Below, one piece after another: positions 52,214 through 61,224 of a stretch of DNA of 64,000 nt (position 1 is its first letter; every line of letters begins with the position of its first letter). Where the stretch lies: assembly GCA_963663665.2 (NCBI GenBank), contig CAXXKP010000010.1:434001-498000 (forward strand), in the 5' to 3' direction. The translations under genes were made by a program, and so were the position numbers. This DNA is from SABI01 sp963663665. Its GTDB lineage: Bacteria; Spirochaetota; Spirochaetia; Sphaerochaetales; Sphaerochaetaceae. A model generated the notes under the pieces. That model saw only the letters and a list, made by a program, of their open reading frames with translations, made no database searches and was not told the DNA's origin.

Positions 52214-53312
52214 TCACTCACTATGAACCCATGTTAAGTAAGACTCAATAAAACTTGATATATCGCCATCCATTACAGCTTGAATATTGCCTAGTTGTTC
52301 ATTGGTTCTGTGGTCTTTAACCATAGTATATGGTTGGAATACATATGATCTTATCTGATTGCCCCAAGAAATTCCTTTCTTCTCTACAGCAAATTGAGCA
52401 TGCTCTTTAGCCTGTTCTTCTCTATAGTATTCATAAAGTCGGCTCGTAAGAATCTTCATAGCAAGTGCTTTATTCATATGCTGACTACGTTCATTTTGGC
52501 AGGCAACAACAATTCCAGTTTTTAAATGAGTAAGGCGAACTGCTGAGTCAGTCTTATTAACATGTTGCCCTCCAGCACCTCCCGAACGGTACGTATCTAT
52601 TCTAAGTTCTGTCGGGTCGATGTTAACTTCTACATCGTCTTCAATTACAGGAGATGCATATACAGATGTAAAAGATGTGTGCCGACGCTTATTTGAATCA
52701 AAAGGAGAAATTCGTACAAGCCTATGGACTCCGGCTTCTCCTTGTAAATAACCATATGCATAAGCTCCTTTTACCTGCATCGTAACTGACTTCACACCTC
52801 CCTCGGCTTCAAGAAGGTCTACGATATCTACTTTAAATCCATTTCTTTCACACCATCTGAGGTACATTCGCATGAGCATACTTGCCCAATCACAAGCCTC
52901 AGTACCACCAGCACCTGCATGAACGGAGAGAAAACAATCATTTTTGTCGTATTTTCCAGACAGGAGAGTTTTTAAACGTAAAGGTCGATAGACTTTTTCC
53001 AATTCCAAGATACTTGAATCTACCTCTGCATCAATTTCACTATCATCCTCATCACTATATAAAGTTATGAGTTCTTCAATATTATGGATATCATCAACGA
53101 GCTCTTTCCAAGGCGTATACTTTTCTTTTATTTCATTAAGTTCTTTAAATACTACCTCAGCATTGTTTTTATCATCCCAAAAATCAACGGAAAGAGTTTG
53201 TTTTTCTAAGATCTCAATTTTTTTTTCAAGCTGCGCGGGGTCAAAGTCCCCTCCATACATCTAGAGCTTCCTCTTTTATACTATCAAACAGTTGTTGTTG
53301 TTGAATGTTCAT
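52214..53312 (-). CDS. prfB: Peptide chain release factor 2, with programmed +1 frameshift
   Basis: RF2 recognises UAA and UGA. The gene starts at the ATG at 53312 (AAGGAG five bases upstream) and reads 23 codons to an in-frame TGA (53243-53241). After CTT the ribosome must slip +1 to continue with GAC at 53242. The joined product is 365 residues, the E. coli length. Main frame features: the stop-recognition tripeptide SPF (in RISPFDSNKRRH), and the catalytic GGQ in SGGAGGQHVNKTDSAVRLTH. The start overlaps the stop of the upstream gene (ATGA). Reading the main frame alone from 53260 would miss the true N-terminus. Confidence 0.95.
53241..53252 (-). promoter_or_regulatory. RF2 autoregulatory +1 frameshift site
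   Basis: Minus strand AGG GGA CTT TGA, followed by C: a Shine-Dalgarno-like AGGGGA directly upstream of the slippery CTT and an in-frame TGA in the poor CTTTGAC context. When RF2 is scarce the ribosome slips to TTT and continues in the main frame. Confidence 0.92.
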
Positions 53313-55252
53313 GCTAACTCCTTCTTCGATTGTCGGACTGTTTTTTTTTCAATTCTCCACCCGATTGTCCATGTCTTTTTTTCACCAATTTTTAAATCAA
53401 AGGGAAATGAGAGGAGAAAGAGGGAATATTGATAAAGCGATTCTTTTCCCATCAGAGTCTTCATATCAACACTATACTCATTCTTGTAGAGAGTAAAGCG
53501 AACATCTGATGCTATAGAGAGCATAGTTTTATTATACTCATCATTAATTCTAAAATTATTTAAATTCAGAAAAACTGTATTCTCATCATGTAAAATCCTA
53601 TTTTTACTCTTTTCTACTGTGTAGAGTTGTTTATATGATTTTTGCTTACCAAGAACAAGATTTAATTCAGTAGCAACATTGCCTTTCGATTGACGAGGAC
53701 CTTTATTCTCAACAGTATATTGGACAACCACTGAACTGCTTTTAAATTGAAATGTTTTTCTGATCTCAATGTCTCCAATTGAGAAAGGTGCATTCTCTAT
53801 TTCAATAGAGGTGTAAATATCACCACTTTTCTCATCAAAAGTAAGATTCCAAATATTGCAAGAAGTATCATATCCTTTTTGTTTTGAGTATGAAGCGAGA
53901 TCTTCTGTTGAATGGGGCAAAAGCACATCATTAAAAAGAGATTGGGGAATTCCATTAGTGATGTGAGTAAACGTATTTTTCTCTACATCTAATGGAGATC
54001 CACAGAACGTATCCCCATAATTCCATCCCGTAAGAAGATAATTTAGTTCTCGTAATACACCACCTTTTGGACTTACAATACCGATGAGGTTCTTACTTTT
54101 CATAACAATTTCATGATACCCATCGAAATCAATATCGACTTCTCTTGGATACGTTACTGCTTCATATTGACTGAGTAAGTTTTCTGCTTCATTGAGATGT
54201 TTATAGACGTACTGACGATATTCACTTCTATAACAGCCTCCAAAGGAGTCCATAACAAAGGGAGCACCGGTTTGACTCTTCATGATAAGATTTTCTACTC
54301 TCTTTCTTACATCTTTATTTTTTTTGTACATTCGAGCAAGCTCAGTTACATAAACTAATCTTCCATAAAGGTGCTGCAATTCCCCATATGTGGTGAGCAT
54401 TTCATTTACACTATTCATTGATTTATGGGGAGAATCAACTCCATACCACCCATTTATCAAGTAGCCTTTGGCTAGGGCATTGTCCCAAAGTGGCAATGAA
54501 TTCATAAGCTGAGTATGGCGATTATTTTGCTGAATTAGTGCACACATCCTATCGAAAAAGGTTGCGACAGATGGATTAGATGTTGAGATATTACTCCCTT
54601 GATAAAGATGATCAAGGTTTAACATGACAACACCAATGCTTTTCTCATCTGTGAAATCGACATTTTTTAGCTCATGTTCAGTATCTATATAACTTTTTAT
54701 TCCGTTACGGTAATTATCTATGATATTTTCTATCTGATGATGTATAGGAAACACTTCGATGGTTTTGCCAATATCTTGCATCACAAAAGGTTTATCTAAA
54801 TATACTTTATCACTGTGAGGCGAATAGGTAGAAATAATGAGTCTATCTACAGAACATATTTGCATTGTAGAAACAAAATTTGAAGACCACATTTGATTAA
54901 ACAGCCAAAGAGTTTTAGGTCTTTTGCCAAAACGCTTTCTAATAAAAGTGGTAGTAAATTCTATATGACTCGAGCGGTCTTTTGGATGTAATAAAGTTAG
55001 TAATGGTTGATAATAAGCGCCAGTAAGTAATTCTATCTGATCTTTTTTCACCAAATCAGCAATAAGCATATTTATTTCAGGGTGATGTAGTTCAAACCAT
55101 TCTAGAATCTCCCCTGGCAGAAATAGATTAAGATGAATTGAAGGATTTTGATAGATATGGGTGAGCACAGGTTTATAGACTTCATTAAGAAGGCTTTCTA
55201 AAATATGAGAAGGAGTCCCTGGAGCTATTTGAGAGTACGCACCACATATCAT
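53309..55252 (-). CDS. GH57 4-alpha-glucanotransferase-like protein, catalytic motifs lost
   Basis: 647 residues whose first half follows the GH57 4-alpha-glucanotransferase pattern (SIHLNLFLPGEILEWFELHH; LVKKDQIELLTGAYYQPLLT; KTLWLFNQMW). Every catalytic motif is altered. The N-terminal HNHQP position reads YSQIA, the GFYEP motif reads GAYYQP, the nucleophile Glu of WLTERVW is Asn119 in WLFNQMW, and the DDGEKFG motif reads LDHLYQG. The second half (from about 380) resembles the beta-sandwich DUF1925/1926 region. Probably not a working glucanotransferase; perhaps a binding or scaffolding protein. 11 bases after rnfB, overlapping prfB. Confidence 0.7.
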   Translation of the reverse strand: MICGAYSQIAPGTPSHILESLLNEVYKPVLTHIYQNPSIHLNLFLPGEILEWFELHHPEINMLIADLVKKDQIELLTGAYYQPLLTLLHPKDRSSHIEFTTTFIRKRFGKRPKTLWLFNQMWSSNFVSTMQICSVDRLIISTYSPHSDKVYLDKPFVMQDIGKTIEVFPIHHQIENIIDNYRNGIKSYIDTEHELKNVDFTDEKSIGVVMLNLDHLYQGSNISTSNPSVATFFDRMCALIQQNNRHTQLMNSLPLWDNALAKGYLINGWYGVDSPHKSMNSVNEMLTTYGELQHLYGRLVYVTELARMYKKNKDVRKRVENLIMKSQTGAPFVMDSFGGCYRSEYRQYVYKHLNEAENLLSQYEAVTYPREVDIDFDGYHEIVMKSKNLIGIVSPKGGVLRELNYLLTGWNYGDTFCGSPLDVEKNTFTHITNGIPQSLFNDVLLPHSTEDLASYSKQKGYDTSCNIWNLTFDEKSGDIYTSIEIENAPFSIGDIEIRKTFQFKSSSVVVQYTVENKGPRQSKGNVATELNLVLGKQKSYKQLYTVEKSKNRILHDENTVFLNLNNFRINDEYNKTMLSIASDVRFTLYKNEYSVDMKTLMGKESLYQYSLFLLSFPFDLKIGEKKTWTIGWRIEKKTVRQSKKELA

Positions 55253-55263
55253 CTAGATAATCC

Positions 55264-56061
55264 TTAATGGGTAGGAATAATGCATTTTGTCGGGCATGCT
55301 AAGGCAGCCCCTTCTATTTCATCATTCGGCAGAGAATAATCAATTACGGATAAATTATCGGTGACGACACACCCTGAGGCAGGATATTTCTTTTCACAAA
55401 TCTTACAGGCAATACACCCAACACTACATATTTTTCGTACAACACCCCCTTTATCATGATTATTACAAGCAACAGCATGACTACCTCTGTAAGGGATCAT
55501 TTTAATCACATTGGTTGGACATACAAGTGTACATTTCTTACATCCGATACACAATTCTGGGTTTACCACAATATTACCGATTTCATCCTTATAGATCGCA
55601 TCAGTAGGGCATACTTCAATACATGAGCCAAGATGATGACATCCAGATTTACATGCAGATTCACCTTTAAATAAGAGGTGTGCAGCATTACAATCAGCAA
55701 CACCCATATATTCATAATCTTGAGTACTTACAGCAGGATTCCCTTTACAATGTACAAAAGCTACCATCTTCTCAGAGGTAGAGGCACTTTCTACCCCGAG
55801 GATAGAAGCGACAAGAGCGGTTGTTTTTGCCCCTCCTGGGCTACACAACCCATTTTCAGCACTTCCCTTAGATAAGGCATCAGCGTATCCTGCACAACCG
55901 GGGAAACCACATGCTCCACAATTAGCTCCTGGTAGGACTATAAGGATTTGTTCAGCCCTCTCATCCTTTTCTACAGCAAATTTTTTTGCTGCAATTGCAA
56001 GAGAAACGCCAAGAGCAAGACCTAAAGTGGCAATTATTAAAAACGCAAATAATATATTCAT
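55264..56061 (-). CDS. rnfB: Rnf complex subunit B (ferredoxin-like electron carrier)
   Basis: An N-terminal helix (about 1-25) anchors it. The 4Fe-4S domain CGACGFPGCAGYADAL (about 49-64) follows; further on are two ferredoxin-type clusters (CIEVCPTDAIY, CIGCKKCTLVCPTNVI) and additional Cys motifs (VGCIACKICEKKYP). It takes electrons from ferredoxin into the Rnf complex, which couples ferredoxin:NAD+ electron flow to Na+ or H+ transport. 265 residues. Order in transcription is C-D-G-E-A-B, so it is last of the six. Confidence 0.94.
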   Translation of the reverse strand: MNILFAFLIIATLGLALGVSLAIAAKKFAVEKDERAEQILIVLPGANCGACGFPGCAGYADALSKGSAENGLCSPGGAKTTALVASILGVESASTSEKMVAFVHCKGNPAVSTQDYEYMGVADCNAAHLLFKGESACKSGCHHLGSCIEVCPTDAIYKDEIGNIVVNPELCIGCKKCTLVCPTNVIKMIPYRGSHAVACNNHDKGGVVRKICSVGCIACKICEKKYPASGCVVTDNLSVIDYSLPNDEIEGAALACPTKCIIPTH

Positions 56062-56068
56062 AACAAAA

Positions 56069-56659
56069 TTATCCTAAAAGATTGGTTAATAGAGATTTGT
56101 CAAATGCCATGAAGGCAAGAGCCATGAGTCCACCACTAATGAAGGCAATAGGAACTCCTCGAAAGGCCTTTCTTACAGGATGTAAATCAAGACGCTCTCT
56201 AATATTACTCATTAATACAAGCGCTAAGGTGAAACCAAGTCCTGCTGCAATACCTGCAACAAAAGACTGCATGAGGTTATAACCACTCGTAATATTTATA
56301 AGAGCAATACCTAAAACTGCACAGTTCGTTGTAATTAAAGGAAGGAATATTCCAAGCGCTTGATATAAACTTGGAGAATTCTTCTGTATAACCATCTCTA
56401 CAAATTGAACAAGAGATGCAATAACTAAAATAAAGCTCAATGTTTGTAGATATTGAAGATTTAGAGGAAGAAGAAGATAATTGTACACTAAATAGGTAAT
56501 AATAGATGCTATTCCCATTACAAATGTTACAGCCATTCCCATTCCAATTGCAGATTCACTGTTTTTAGAGACTCCAATAAATGGGCATAACCCTAAAAAT
56601 TGAGTTAATATAAAGTTGTTAATAAAAATGTAGGTAATAAATAAACCAACGTACACCAT
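56069..56659 (-). CDS. rnfA: Rnf complex membrane subunit A
   Basis: Six-helix protein, 196 residues. FINNFILTQFLGLCPFIGVS near the N-terminus and LGIFLPLITTNCAVLGIALI in the middle are the RnfA/NqrE landmarks, with the cysteines that hold a membrane-embedded cluster with RnfE. Five bases after rnfE. Confidence 0.95.
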   Translation of the reverse strand: MVYVGLFITYIFINNFILTQFLGLCPFIGVSKNSESAIGMGMAVTFVMGIASIITYLVYNYLLLPLNLQYLQTLSFILVIASLVQFVEMVIQKNSPSLYQALGIFLPLITTNCAVLGIALINITSGYNLMQSFVAGIAAGLGFTLALVLMSNIRERLDLHPVRKAFRGVPIAFISGGLMALAFMAFDKSLLTNLLG

Positions 56660-56664
56660 AGCGA

Positions 56665-57294
56665 TTACCCCCTTTTCCTTTTAGTAAACCATTCAAAGAA
56701 TCCTTTCAAATAGCCCATTAATAATAAAGCACCAGCTGCCAGAGTGAGAATTCTAACTGGATACGTATTTAATAAAGGAATCTTTATTACTCCATCAAAA
56801 TTTCCCATCGAGAAAAGTGTGATGGTTCCTGAACCAAAAACTTCTCTGATAAGAGCTATGAGAATAAGAGCTAAGGTAAAACCTACTCCCATTCCAATTG
56901 CATCTAGAAATGAATCCATAATGGTATTTTTATTAGCAAAAGCCTCTGCCCTCCCTAGGATAATACAGTTTACAACAATAAGTGGCAAAAAGATTCCAAG
57001 AGCTTGGTAAATACTAGGTGCATAAGCATGCATTACCATTTCGACAATTGTAACGAATGCAGCAATTATAACGATGTAAGAAGGAATTCTTACACTTGGG
57101 GGAATGATATTCTTTAAAAGAGAAACAAATATATTGCTGAAAACAAGAACAAAGATTACACCAAGGCCCATTCCAAGGGCATTTATCACCTGTGTTGTTA
57201 CTCCCAATGTGGGGCATAGTCCAAGCATTAAAATGAATACTGGGTTTTCTTTGAACAATCCTTTAGTAACAATTTTTAATTTATTTTCACCCAT
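56665..57294 (-). CDS. rnfE: Rnf complex membrane subunit E
   Basis: Six-helix partner of RnfA, 209 residues: ENPVFILMLGLCPTLGVTTQ and LGIFLPLIVVNCIILGRAEA carry the paired cysteines. Its ATG shares a base with the stop of rnfG (TAATG). Ends with the basic tail FTKRKRG. Confidence 0.95.
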   Translation of the reverse strand: MGENKLKIVTKGLFKENPVFILMLGLCPTLGVTTQVINALGMGLGVIFVLVFSNIFVSLLKNIIPPSVRIPSYIVIIAAFVTIVEMVMHAYAPSIYQALGIFLPLIVVNCIILGRAEAFANKNTIMDSFLDAIGMGVGFTLALILIALIREVFGSGTITLFSMGNFDGVIKIPLLNTYPVRILTLAAGALLLMGYLKGFFEWFTKRKRG

Positions 57295-57845
57295 TATTTA
57301 CCCCCTTTTTGTTTAATAAAGTCAGAACCATAGAGAATAGTCTTAGCTACAGCACTAAAAGTAATTGTTGACCCACTCACGCTGTCAGCATCATCTTTTT
57401 GGAGTTCACCTTTTTTTACTGGAACAGGGGTATCCCCTCCAGTGTTTTGAAACTTTTTCATATACTCAGCTTTTTCAGCTTTTTTCCCAAGTCCGGGTGT
57501 TTCACTATTTCGAAGCATTCGTGCATCGATAACGTCACCTTCTAGAGTATAGCTTACCATGAGATTAAATGCTCCACCGTAACCATTACCATTAAGTGAA
57601 AGAATATAGCCAGAGAGAGTTCCTTCTTTATAAAGAGGATAAAGGGCATTAATCAACTCGTCATCTACTAATTCCTGATCTTTAATATCATATCCTGGAG
57701 CAACCTGAGATAACGTATTAATCACAACTTGTGCTTCATATTCATCAATTATTGGAGCGGTAATGGAATTTATAAGAGCAAGAGCCGTCGCAGCAATAGC
57801 AGCAATGAGGGCTAATGTAATACCAGTCTTTAATGCTTTTTTCAT
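57294..57845 (-). CDS. rnfG: Rnf complex subunit G (covalent flavoprotein)
   Basis: One N-terminal helix (about 5-27) and a periplasmic FMN-binding domain. GYGGAFNLMVSYTLEGDVID and ETPGLGKKAE are typical; the FMN attachment segment reads DSVSGSTITFSAV, where a Thr of the SGST/T motif would carry the flavin. 183 residues. Overlaps rnfD by ATGA. Confidence 0.92.
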   Translation of the reverse strand: MKKALKTGITLALIAAIAATALALINSITAPIIDEYEAQVVINTLSQVAPGYDIKDQELVDDELINALYPLYKEGTLSGYILSLNGNGYGGAFNLMVSYTLEGDVIDARMLRNSETPGLGKKAEKAEYMKKFQNTGGDTPVPVKKGELQKDDADSVSGSTITFSAVAKTILYGSDFIKQKGGK

Positions 57846-58939
57846 GCTTTAACCTCTTTCTTCTTTTTAGCCTCTTTTATCACTTCTCCAAAACGAGTTG
57901 GCATGACATAGCGGTCGATTGTTGGAACAAAGATATTTACCAATAATATCGCAAGTGAAACAGACTCTGGAAGTGATCCAAAGTACCGTAGTAAGAAAGT
58001 GAAGAAACCTATACTCGCACCATAAATGAGCATACCTTTTCGTGTTACCGGGGATGTGACCATGTCTGTTGCCATAAAAAGTGCACCAAGAATCATTCCC
58101 CCACTAAAAACTTGAAGTACGAAATCCCCACTAAAAAGTCCCATACCATTTCTAAATCCGCCAAATACAAATGCAAAAACGGAAAAAGAAAGAAGGAAAG
58201 AGACAGGTATATGCCACGTAATAATTTTTTTTATAAGAAGGTATATTCCACCTATTATGAGCATGAAGGCAGACACTTCACCAATACAACCAGCAATATT
58301 CCCAAAGAAAGCATCAATAGTGTATTCACTGATATGTGTAAGTGAACTCATTTTTTGGGCAAATATCGTTGATGGATAATTTGTACTTCCTAATATTTGA
58401 GTACTACTCATAAATGGCGCTACTTTATCACTTACAGACATTTTGATCTGAGTGAGTACTGTTGCACTGCTAGTAGCGTCTATTCCAGCATTTACGAGGG
58501 TTCTTGGTAGACGATAAGTATTCATCAATCCAGTGAAAGAGAAAAAGACAAATACTCGTCCTGCAAGCGCAGGGTTCATCCAATTTGCACCTAACCCACC
58601 AAATGTCCATTTCACGACGAATATCGCAAAAGCTGATGCAATAATAGGAACTACTATTGCGACATCTACAGGCATGTTCATCCCAATAAGTAGTCCAGTT
58701 AGAAAAGCGGACCCATCTTTTACACTCGCATCCTTACTAATTCGTAACAATGCCCACTCTACTCCAACGGCACTCACAATACTTACCAACATCACCAAAA
58801 GTGCTCGAAAACCGAAAGCATAAATTCCCCAAAGAGCAGCAGGAATAAGTGCGATTGAAACGTTCCACATAATAGCGGACGTTGACATTTTCGAATGTAC
58901 GTGAGGCGACGATGAGACAATAAGTTTTCTTTCTTCCAC
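57842..58939 (-). CDS. rnfD: Rnf complex membrane subunit D
   Basis: Multi-helix membrane flavoprotein, 365 residues. Landmarks: GGLGANWMNPALAGRVFVFF and the presumed FMN-attachment stretch DATSSATVL; near the end MATDMVTSPVTRKGMLIYGA. It begins with GTG at 58939, directly after the rnfC stop, with a strong GGGAGGAAG in front. Confidence 0.94.
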   Translation of the reverse strand: MEERKLIVSSSPHVHSKMSTSAIMWNVSIALIPAALWGIYAFGFRALLVMLVSIVSAVGVEWALLRISKDASVKDGSAFLTGLLIGMNMPVDVAIVVPIIASAFAIFVVKWTFGGLGANWMNPALAGRVFVFFSFTGLMNTYRLPRTLVNAGIDATSSATVLTQIKMSVSDKVAPFMSSTQILGSTNYPSTIFAQKMSSLTHISEYTIDAFFGNIAGCIGEVSAFMLIIGGIYLLIKKIITWHIPVSFLLSFSVFAFVFGGFRNGMGLFSGDFVLQVFSGGMILGALFMATDMVTSPVTRKGMLIYGASIGFFTFLLRYFGSLPESVSLAILLVNIFVPTIDRYVMPTRFGEVIKEAKKKKEVKA

Positions 58940-60247
58940 TTACTTCCTCCCTAATTTTTTCCCAAGCTTCATCCCATGTACTAAAGGAATTTGGGCTGGA
59001 CATGAATAGGAACAACATCCACATTCTTTACAATCCATTAAGTTCAATTTCATTGCTGTTTCATATTCTCTGTGCTCTATCAAGCGAAAAAGTCGAGTAG
59101 GTTGTAATCCCATCGGACATACAGCGATACACCTTCCACAAGAAATACATGCACTTTGAGCTACTTTCTTCTTGCTCTCTAACGCTAAAATACCACTCGT
59201 CCCTTTTATAACAGGAATAGTATAATCGTAGAAAGCAAAGCCCATCATTGGACCACCTGCAACCATTTTCTCTAGAGACTCGTTCGTTCCCCCACAATAG
59301 GAAATGAGTTCTTCAATTTTTGTTCCAATTGGTGTTCGTATATTTTTTCTCTCGTTCATAGCCTCACCACTTACTGTCACAATTCTATCTATAAGCGGTT
59401 TATGTAATACGATTGCCTCATATATTGCAAATGAAGTTCCGACATTTAGAACAACAGCCCCTACGTCAAGAGGAAGCTTCCCAGAAGGTATTTCTCTGTT
59501 AATTGTAGCTTTTAGTAGTTGTTTTTCATCTCCTTGAGGGTATTTAACCTTGAGAGCAACAACTTCGATAGGATATCCTTTCTCAGCTATTTTCTTTCTT
59601 AGATGCTCAATCGCATCCTTTTTATTATTTTCTATCCCAATAATGATATTTTTTGGTTGAGTAATCTTTGCTGCAATGAGTATTCCTTCTAGAACTTCAT
59701 CACTTCTTTCAAGCATTAATCTATGGTCACTTGTAAGATAGGGTTCACACTCTACCCCATTAATAACAAGATTATCGACACTCTTTCCTTTAGGAACAGA
59801 TAACTTCACATGGGTTGGAAAAGTGGCGCCCCCTGTTCCAACTACTCCCATATCTTTTACCATTGATAAAAGTGAACTTGGAGAAAGATCCTTATAAGGA
59901 TATCGCGTCGTGAAATCCATAGTAGGATTATCTACATCAACTTTCACTACATACGCATTACAGGTAATACCATTCATAAGGGTTACTTCCCTAATTTCAC
60001 TTACCGTACCATTTAAAGGAGCATGTATATCTGCTGATATAAAAGAGGAAGCCTCCCCAATTTTTTCTCCCATAGTAATACTATCGCCTTTTTCTTTTAA
60101 GGGATTAGCTGGTGCTCCAAGATGTTGACTGAAAGGTACAATCAGCTCACTCGGTAATGGCAAGGTTTCAACGGCTTGATTTTGACTTAGTTCTTTCCTT
60201 CCTTCGGGGTGTATACCACCCTTTCGAAAAGTAGGCATTTTGTACAT
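58940..60247 (-). CDS. rnfC: Rnf complex subunit C (NADH-binding)
   Basis: Peripheral subunit that binds NADH, FMN and two 4Fe-4S clusters. N-terminal GGIHPEGRKELS; nucleotide/FMN region with VGTGGATFPTHVKLSVP and LVINGVECEPYLTSDHRLML; C-terminal clusters CISCGRCIAVCPMGLQP and CKECGCCSYSCPAQIPLVHG. 435 residues. AAGGAG lies upstream of the ATG. First gene of the rnf operon, divergent from the gene at 60364. The 116-bp space between them contains a 9-bp inverted repeat. Confidence 0.95.
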   Translation of the reverse strand: MYKMPTFRKGGIHPEGRKELSQNQAVETLPLPSELIVPFSQHLGAPANPLKEKGDSITMGEKIGEASSFISADIHAPLNGTVSEIREVTLMNGITCNAYVVKVDVDNPTMDFTTRYPYKDLSPSSLLSMVKDMGVVGTGGATFPTHVKLSVPKGKSVDNLVINGVECEPYLTSDHRLMLERSDEVLEGILIAAKITQPKNIIIGIENNKKDAIEHLRKKIAEKGYPIEVVALKVKYPQGDEKQLLKATINREIPSGKLPLDVGAVVLNVGTSFAIYEAIVLHKPLIDRIVTVSGEAMNERKNIRTPIGTKIEELISYCGGTNESLEKMVAGGPMMGFAFYDYTIPVIKGTSGILALESKKKVAQSACISCGRCIAVCPMGLQPTRLFRLIEHREYETAMKLNLMDCKECGCCSYSCPAQIPLVHGMKLGKKLGRK

Positions 60248-60283
60248 GTTGAATTACTCCTTTTCTTGAGACGCAAAATAATC

Positions 60284-60312
60284 ACCTATTATGTATACAA
60301 CAAATAATAGGT
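60284..60312. promoter_or_regulatory. Inverted repeat between rnfC and the P-loop/Asp23 gene
   Basis: ACCTATTAT (60284-60292) and ATAATAGGT (60304-60312) are perfect reverse complements 11 bp apart, lying in the centre of a divergent intergenic region. No T-run follows, so a protein-binding site is more likely than a terminator. Possible -10 boxes for both directions lie around or inside it. Confidence 0.4.
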
Positions 60313-60363
60313 TCTTGCTATAACGTCTTTCTATTGTAACTGAAAAAGGGTATAACAGTAAAT

Positions 60364-61224
60364 ATGAACCGTATTTTCCGTTACGTTTTTTGGAAATTAA
60401 AAGGAGTTAAAGTTTACGCTCTCGTAGGAAAGAGTGGAACTGGAAAAAGTTTTAGATCCAAACTCGTTGCTCAAAAGCATAATATCGAATTAATTATCGA
60501 TGATGGCCTTCTTATTAAGGGGGACCGCTTCATTGCAGGGAGATCTGCAAAGAGGGAACAGAATTTTCTCACTGCTGTAAAAACTGCTCTATTTGATGAT
60601 GATGATCATATGAGAGAGACAGTTGCGGCTCTACAAAGTGAGAAATATCACAGAATAATGATTATCGGAACTAGCGAAAAAATGGTATACAAAATTGCCT
60701 CTCGCTTAAAACTCCCTGAACCAGAGAAAATATTTAGAATAGAAGATATTGCTTCAAAAGAAGAAATAGAGACTGCAATGAGAATCCGCTTTACAGAAGG
60801 AAAACATGTAATCCCTGTCCCAACAATTGAAATAACACGAAATTATCCTCAAATTGTATATGATTCAATGAGAGTTTTTTTCAAAAACAAATCTCAACTA
60901 CCTTGGAAAAAACAACGAGCATTTGAAAAGACTATAGTTCGTCCTGAATTTAGTAAATATGGAAAAATAACTATGAGTGAAGCAGCTCTTACACAAATGG
61001 TGATCCACACCCTTGATGAATTTGACCATATGATTAAAGTAAAAAAAGTAAATATGAGGATAGATCCTGAAGGATATAATCTAACTGTCAAGCTAAGAGT
61101 TCCAATGAAGCACCAAATTTCTTCTACGCTTAAAGAACTTCAAGAATATATTGGAGAGTCTTTAGAGAAATATGGAGGGATTTTCGTAGCTGGGGTAAAT
61201 TTAGAAATTGAAGAATGGGGTTAA
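60364..61224 (+). CDS. P-loop protein with C-terminal Asp23/Gls24-like domain
   Basis: N-terminal P-loop GKSGTGKS (22-29), a following hydrophobic strand ELIIDDGLLIKG and RIMIIGT: an ATPase-like fold up to about residue 170. The last ~85 residues (ITMSEAALTQMVIHTLDEFD, then alternating hydrophobic strands MRIDPEGYNLTVKLRVPM and VAGVNLEIEEW) resemble the Asp23/Gls24 (alkaline shock) domain. I know of no function for this combination. No well-placed Shine-Dalgarno; a TATAAC (60351-60356) ends seven bases before the ATG, so the mRNA may be leaderless. Converges on pcnB with a 4-base overlap. Confidence 0.6.
   Translation: MNRIFRYVFWKLKGVKVYALVGKSGTGKSFRSKLVAQKHNIELIIDDGLLIKGDRFIAGRSAKREQNFLTAVKTALFDDDDHMRETVAALQSEKYHRIMIIGTSEKMVYKIASRLKLPEPEKIFRIEDIASKEEIETAMRIRFTEGKHVIPVPTIEITRNYPQIVYDSMRVFFKNKSQLPWKKQRAFEKTIVRPEFSKYGKITMSEAALTQMVIHTLDEFDHMIKVKKVNMRIDPEGYNLTVKLRVPMKHQISSTLKELQEYIGESLEKYGGIFVAGVNLEIEEWG

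Noticed and set aside
52214..53260. prfB looked N-terminally truncated, beginning at MYGGDFDPA
   Set aside because: The missing N-terminus is present in another frame and joined by the standard +1 frameshift site, so the gene is intact.
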